From NCBI GenBank assembly GCA_023055425.1, contig JALGPY010000012.1:13692922-13756921 (forward strand): a stretch of DNA of 64,000 nt. Reading direction: 5' to 3'. A model generated the notes under the pieces. That model was not told where the DNA came from. It did not search any database and saw only the letters and a program-made list of their open reading frames with translations. This stretch comes from Linanthus parryae (taxonomy: Eukaryota > Streptophyta > Magnoliopsida > Ericales > Polemoniaceae). Each line of letters starts with the position of its first letter. Within the stretch, counting starts at the first letter, position 1. The position numbers and the translations under genes were made by a program. Below, piece by piece: positions 59,346 to 64,000 of the stretch.

Positions 59346-59572
59346 GACCATGCAAGATTACCGAAGGGTAATGATTCTTACAAAGTAGAAAATTGTTCTT
59401 ACAAAGCCACTGACATCATTTGTACAATTTCATTGGTCATTAGATGCATAAATGATGTTAGTAATTTTATAATAATAATTACCCTTACTAAATTCTTATA
59501 TTATTTTGCTAATCAAATCACGGATCAAAATGATAGTAGAAAAGAGGTGGTACTGGTAGATACTCCCTCCGT

Positions 59573-60630
59573 CCCACACGTTAGTTCAAAAAAATCAGAA
59601 GCTGCTTTATTAAAAACGGGTGGAAAAGACAATATTACCCCCTCAACCTTTCATTAATTCCACCATTTTAACTACTCTCTCTGCTTGGACTGTGCCCCTC
59701 TCTCTCTGGATTAACACACACGAACAGATCCATCAAAACACACAAACAAAAACTATTAACAGCAACAACCAACAACATTCCAGATCGTCGAATTGATCAT
59801 AATGTTCACTGAACAACAAAAACCAACAAAATAAAAGTAAACCAAATGAGTAGATCTACAGAATAAAAGTAGATCTGAGAATAAGAAGACCAAGAGGAAA
59901 CAAGACAGAGAAGAAGAAGAAGAAAGAACAGATCGCCGGTGACAAGTCGTCGAACGCGAACCACCTCTGTGGCCGCCTCCTCCTCCGTGGTCTGGCTTCA
60001 CCAGCTCCATGGTTTGCCTCCACAGATCTATCTGTATGGAGAATAGAAGAAGAAATGCCCGATCTGTAGGTAGGGAAAAGAAAGAGGGAGATAGAATCAG
60101 CAAAAGAGAAGGGAAGAGAGGGGGTTGGGGAGAGAGAGAGAGAGTCTTACCGAATTGTTTAGCAGACTCACCACCACCGCCTCTTGAGAAATCGATCTTC
60201 TCTCACCATCGCCGCTCCAGAAAAGAGAGATGGAGATGGAGGTGCTGTCGAATTTCCTCCGTCCGCCACTCTCTCCATCTTTGCGGCTGATGTGAAGAAA
60301 AGAGATTAGATAGAGATAGAGCTGTGGAAGAAGCTTGTAGAAAATGGGGTAGATATTTTGACAGATGAGGGTTATGGGAATGTGGGTTGGGCTGGGGTTG
60401 TTTGAGTTGAATTCAACTAATTAGTCTGTTCATTACAATTGGGCCTAATTAATTTGATTATTTTGGTAATTCAGATTAATTAGGCCTAATATAAGATGAG
60501 TTTGTGTTTTTTATATTAGGGGTAAGATGGTATTTTAACCGTAGACAAATTTCCATTTTAGGAAAGATTGAAGAAACGGGTGGGACGTCCCAATAAGGAA
60601 ATTTTGAAGAAACGGATGGGACGGAGGGAG
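59573..60630. mobile_element. Stowaway-like MITE (1.06 kb) with gene-like interior
   Basis: Terminal inverted repeats CTCCCTCCGTCCCA (left) and TGGGACGGAGGGAG (right), flanked by TA (59571-59572, 60631-60632). This is the Stowaway/Tc1-mariner pattern. At over 1 kb it is long for a MITE, and no transposase was seen. The right end has a second, near-copy of the terminal region (around 60573-60593). Interior - strand DNA has gene-like features: ATG near 60268, a TGGTGGTGAGT donor-like site near 60165, a CT-rich stretch, and a second ATG near 60011 with MELVKPDHGGGGG. These may be a captured 5' gene part. Confidence 0.85.
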
Positions 60631-60632
60631 TA

Positions 60633-60839
60633 AGAAGTATCATGGGATGCTGACGGGACTCTAGATTCCTTGAACCGACTGTTCCAACAGCTTCACTCCA
60701 AAATCAGGCATCTGACAACGCTGATGATGATCGAAGTCGGTAAGACGTATATCTAGATCGGTGCTATACTTCCAATCTCAATTTATCCCCTTAACCCCAC
60801 CATTCAATTCAACTGACCTCTCCCTGTCCTATCCCAGAA
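60633..60839 (+). promoter_or_regulatory. Upstream region of dioxygenase gene
   Basis: About 200 bp between the MITE and the ATG. No clear TATA box; CT-rich just before the start (CTCTCCCTGTCC). The MITE therefore sits within the likely promoter. Confidence 0.4.
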
Positions 60840-62354
60840 ATGGAAGTCTCCGACGAACCCATCAGAGTCCAATCCCTATCCCAAAACGGCCAAACCCATG
60901 TCCCCCCTCAATTCATCCAACCACCAGAAAATCGCCCCACCGTTTCACCATCTCCCGAACCCACCGCCACCATCCCCCAGATCGACCTCGGCGGCTCTCC
61001 GGCCGAAACCGTGGCGGAGGTACGGCGAGCCTGCGAAGAGTGGGGGGTTTTCCACGTGGTTAACCATGGAGTGCCGACTCAGTTGCTGGACGAAATGAAG
61101 AGGGTCGGGTTTAGTTTCTTCCAGGACTGCCCCATGTCGGAGAAGGTTCAGTTCGCCGGCGGCGTCGATTCGTTTGCCAGCGAAGGGTACGGTAGCCGGA
61201 TGTTGCTCACCTCCGACGACGCCGTTTTGGACTGGAGGGACTACTTTGATCATCATACTTTGCCCCTTTCTCGCCGCAACCCCTCTAGTTGGCCCAATTT
61301 TCCTCCTAATTACAGGTCTGATTCTGATCTTTTTCTCTATCAATTTCATTGTTTATTTGATTTCCCTATACCCTAAATTGCATATTTCGTGTGAAATTTC
61401 AGTTCAATTTTGGTGGGTGGGTTTTGAATTTTGATATGCATAATGTTGCAGGGAAGTGGTTGTTTATTTGATCTCCCTAAACCTAAAACTAGTGTGTATC
61501 CCGTGCCCTAGGGCACAGCAAAAAGAAAAAAAAATGATAATTCCTTAAGTTTAAATGACTGAAATTGTATTTGATTTTTATGATATAGTGTGGATAAGCT
61601 ATTCCACATGTCACATTTGGGGGATACCTTATTCCCATAACAGCTTGATATATAAAGGGGATAAACTACTCCACATGTCACATTTTGGGGGATAGCTTAT
61701 TCCCCATAGCAAGTATTTGGTTTTTAGGGTCTGGTGGGGATAAGCTATTTCACATGTCACATTTGGGGATAGATTATTCTCCATAGCAGCTTGTTATGTA
61801 AATGGGATAAACTATTCCACTTGTCACATTTTGGGGATAGATTATTCTCCATAGCAGCTTGTTATGTAAATGGGATAAACTATTCCACATGTCACATTTT
61901 GGGGATAGATTATTCTCCATAGCAACTTGTTATGTAGATTGCATACTTCTTGTGAAATTTCAGTTCAATTTTGGTGGGTGGGTTTTGATTTGTGTATTGC
62001 ATGATCTGGATTATATCTGATGATTGTTGCAGGGAAGTGGTTGTTTATTACAGTGATCACATGAAAACCCTTGCTCAGAGGATCATGAGCTTGATATCGG
62101 AGTCTCTAGGGTTGCCATCTTCGCGGGTTGAAGAGGCTGTTGGAGATTTATACCAGAATATTACAATTAGTTATTACCCAGCATGCCCACAGCCAGAGCT
62201 TACTCTGGGTCTGCAAGCGCATTCAGATATGGGTTTCGTTACCCTGCTTATTCAAGATGAAGTTGGGGGACTCCAGGTTCAGAAGGATGGTAGATGGGTG
62301 GATGTATATCCATCAAGTGAAGCCATTGTTGTCATTATAGCTGATCAAACTGAG
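60840..62354 (+). CDS. 2-oxoglutarate/Fe(II)-dependent dioxygenase gene, exons 1-2 (3' part outside window)
   Basis: Exon 1 is 60840-61315 (start MEVSDEPIRVQSL), with donor TACAG|GTCTG. Exon 2 is 62033-62354, with acceptor TTGCAG and donor ACTGAG|GTATTT. Together they encode 266 residues in phase. DIOX_N region: IPQIDLGG, EEWGVFHVVNHGVP (about residues 40-75). The catalytic core begins with NITISYYPACPQPELTLGLQ and the iron-binding H222-x-D224 (AHSDMG), then GGLQVQKDGRW and IVVIIADQTE. The second iron His and the 2OG-binding R-x-S, normally in a last exon of about 90 codons, are not in the window. It belongs to the plant DOXC class that hydroxylates specialised metabolites or hormones in the cytosol; substrate unknown. 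N-terminal length is normal for the class. A jasmonate-oxidase-like role is possible but not shown. Confidence 0.88.
61316..62032 (+). other. Dioxygenase intron 1 with duplicated acceptor and minisatellite
   Basis: 717 bp, GT...AG. A segment 61377-61468 is a near copy of 61939-62056: it includes the T/G-rich lead and GTTGCAGGGAAGTGGTTG, which is the real acceptor plus the first bases of exon 2. A minisatellite of about 68-bp units lies between (61593-61936). Confidence 0.88.
61593..61936 (+). repeat. ~68-bp minisatellite, five units
   Basis: Units begin GATAA(G/A)CTA at 61593, 61660, 61739, 61806 and 61874 and share CACATGTCACATTTTGGGG and ATTATTCTCCATAGCA. The last three are nearly identical. 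Confidence 0.88.
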
Positions 62355-64000
62355 GTATTTTCTTCTTTCGTTTGTAAGGATTTTTTTTATCCGTAATTAG
62401 TAACTATTGAGCTTTTGATCTTGTTGATGCATAATTGAACTCAGTGCTCTATCCATCCCTTTCAATCATCTTTTATAAATTGTTCGTAAGCTATCAAGCC
62501 TGAGCAATTTGGATTAGGTGTTATATAACAATCTGACATGAGTCTGATCGAGCTAGGCTTCTTTCTGTTTACTTGGGACTTTTTCTCCCCCTTTCTCTAA
62601 GAAGATGACTCATATTCATGCAAGGTATTTTAGTTGAAGAAAAGATAAGAAGGGTCTTTGTTTTTTGCATAGTTTTGGCAATTTCTGTTCTGTTTCTTTC
62701 AAATTGTTTTGGTGGCAAGGATTGGGAATTACGTGGGTATGTTAAGGGTACTGGAGACTGGGAATGTTGGAGTTCATCTTCCAATGAAATTAAACACAAC
62801 TTCTTGTAGTGGGAACAATGGAAAATGTTGATATTACTAAAACTCCGATCTCCCAGATCATGAGTACTGCATTGGAGTGGATAACCTTCGACTACATCTG
62901 AGAGCGGATGAAGGAAAAGGGCACTTTGATGCTACCATCTGGGTTGTTGATTTATTCTTTCCGCGAGTCAAGACTGTCAACCCCACCTTAACTGAGAAAT
63001 ATGTGAGTTTTGGACATACCAGAAGTGTTCTGTGTACTTTAGTTTCCCAACCGGAAGGAATATATGTTACCTTAACCCAAAAAATGGAAGTTAACTCCTA
63101 AAGAAGCACTTCATGAAGCTTTAGTTGTACTCAGAGAACAGGTGAGTTATAATTCACATTCAAAGAAGGGGGATAAAGTTATATATTATAACCATCTTTT
63201 CAGCCTCCCAAAGGTGATCACTCGAGCGCACGACCCCCTCGGCGAGTCAAAAGCCGCTTACTAGCCCAATCACCTTGGATTTAGTTATAAACCTTACCTA
63301 CGTATAATGGCAAGTTATGCATGTGGTGTATATATCACGGATCTAGAGTCTCTGTGTAAACTTTGCGTATATAATTAGAGAAAAATAGCATTTGTCGACC
63401 CTCGTGTTACAAACCTATGTATCACTTCATACCTAATAGAACCACAAAACAAATGATGTTCCAGACATTGCTTATGCAGGCATTGTCTCGCAAGAAATGC
63501 CTTCCCTACTCTCTAACCGTGACCCAGCCAAGTAGGAAGCCTGCTCACTCAATCTCAGTATTTCATTTTTTTTCCTGAAGTTAATGAGAAAGAGTCCCGT
63601 CTTTTTTCCGGACTCTTGCTCCCTCTTGCTCTAAGAATATGATTCAAAATTCATATAGGTTGCGTTTGGTAACCAGGATTTGGATTTCAAATCCAGGTAT
63701 TTGAAAAACAAACAAATCTAAATTCTTTTGTTTGATGGTATTAATAACTTTAGAATTTGAAATACTGAATTTGAAATATGTTGTTTGATAACAAGTTAAG
63801 TAAACATAAAATTGAATTGAGTTTCAAAACTGTAGGTTAAGGGTAAAAGTCAATTGACAAAACCCGAACAAAACTCTGTTTCGTTTTAGGAAGTTGAGTG
63901 AGTCATTTGACAAAAAAAAAATTAATTAACATTCTACGAGTGACAGTGTAATCATTTGATAGTTGTACGAAAAATAGATAAGTTGTAGAAAAAAAGATCA
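62355..64000 (+). other. Dioxygenase intron 2 or 3' region (no exon 3 found)
   Basis: About 1.65 kb with no sequence encoding the expected last exon (His-containing block and R-x-S). It holds a 33-base match to plastid rpoA (63084-63119), a repeated segment (CTAAGAA.ATGA at about 62597 and 63632), and near 63660 GCGTTTGGTAACCAGGATTTG, which resembles the start of many plant MITE families. It may be a long, invaded intron. Confidence 0.5.
63084..63119 (+). other. Short plastid rpoA-like match
   Basis: ATGGAAGTTAACTCC followed by TAAAGAAGCACTTCATGAAG reads KLTPKEALHEA, the C-terminal motif of plastid RNA polymerase alpha (rpoA) as I recall it, with one base missing. The surrounding DNA does not continue the gene. 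It could be a relic of plastid DNA. Confidence 0.4.

Larger units (their letters stand above)
58259..59572. other. Low-copy intergenic DNA
   Basis: There is no repeat of the elements above and no long frame. It contains a short TATA-preceded ORF (58730-58846), a perfect hairpin (59321-59345), and AT-rich DNA. It marks the end of the transposon stacks. Confidence 0.6.

Noticed and set aside
62618..63101. ORFs 62618-62809 and 62877-63101 as the dioxygenase's last exon
   Set aside because: Neither contains the expected His block or R-x-S, and neither has suitable splice borders.
63200..63290. GC-rich segment as a tRNA gene
   Set aside because: No anticodon arm or acceptor pairing could be built.

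Overview
This is a stretch of a large, repeat-rich plant nuclear genome, most likely a eudicot. The evidence is plant Ty1/copia elements with initiator-Met-tRNA primer sites, Athila/Tat-like elements with an Asp-tRNA primer site, a Sirevirus-like copia with an env-like gene, a Stowaway-like MITE and a spliced plant-type 2-oxoglutarate/Fe(II) dioxygenase gene. Species cannot be told from sequence alone. No rRNA or tRNA gene, CRISPR array or bacterial-style operon was seen.

Bases 1 to about 58,210 are almost pure nested transposon. Two stacks lie side by side and could be unpicked by 5-bp target duplications (TSDs). Stack 1: copia A (+ strand, starts left of the window, ends 33036) is cut by B (Sirevirus-like, 843-22082, TSD AACAT) and by W (non-autonomous Athila-like, 23153-30972, TSD TCCAT). 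B is cut by G (solo LTR, 2845-13924, TSD GAAGC). G is cut by copia C (- strand, 3438-11875, TSD ATAAA). Stack 2: a LINE tail L (- strand, in two pieces, 33053-33496 and 57771-58210) is cut by E (copia solo LTR, 33497-57770, TSD TTTTT). E is cut by X (Athila-like, - strand, 34403-48749, TSD GTAGG) and by copia D (- strand, 48856-57356, TSD CTAGA). X holds Y (Athila-like gag-protease element, - strand, 35854-45898). Y's right LTR holds Z (solo LTR, 43286-44962, TSD GTGGT). A, C, D and E belong to one copia family.

Bases 58,211-64,000 are a gene-side region. They hold low-copy intergenic DNA with a perfect 12-bp-arm hairpin, a 1.06-kb Stowaway-like MITE (59573-60630) that carries gene-like sequence, and the first two coding exons of a dioxygenase gene (60840-62354). 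The last exon lies beyond the window or is lost.

Most element genes are broken. The best preserved are an 842-residue integrase-RT-RNase H frame in D and a 330-residue Cys-rich frame in X. The most unusual content is the Athila-like group W/X/Y/Z. W and X share an unrecognised protein with two zinc-knuckle-like motifs, and none of the four shows reverse transcriptase or integrase. Their LTRs and non-coding regions share short hairpins, one with compensatory base changes between copies. Element B carries many copies of a 14-bp palindrome in its LTRs, gag, pol and 3' region, read in different frames.
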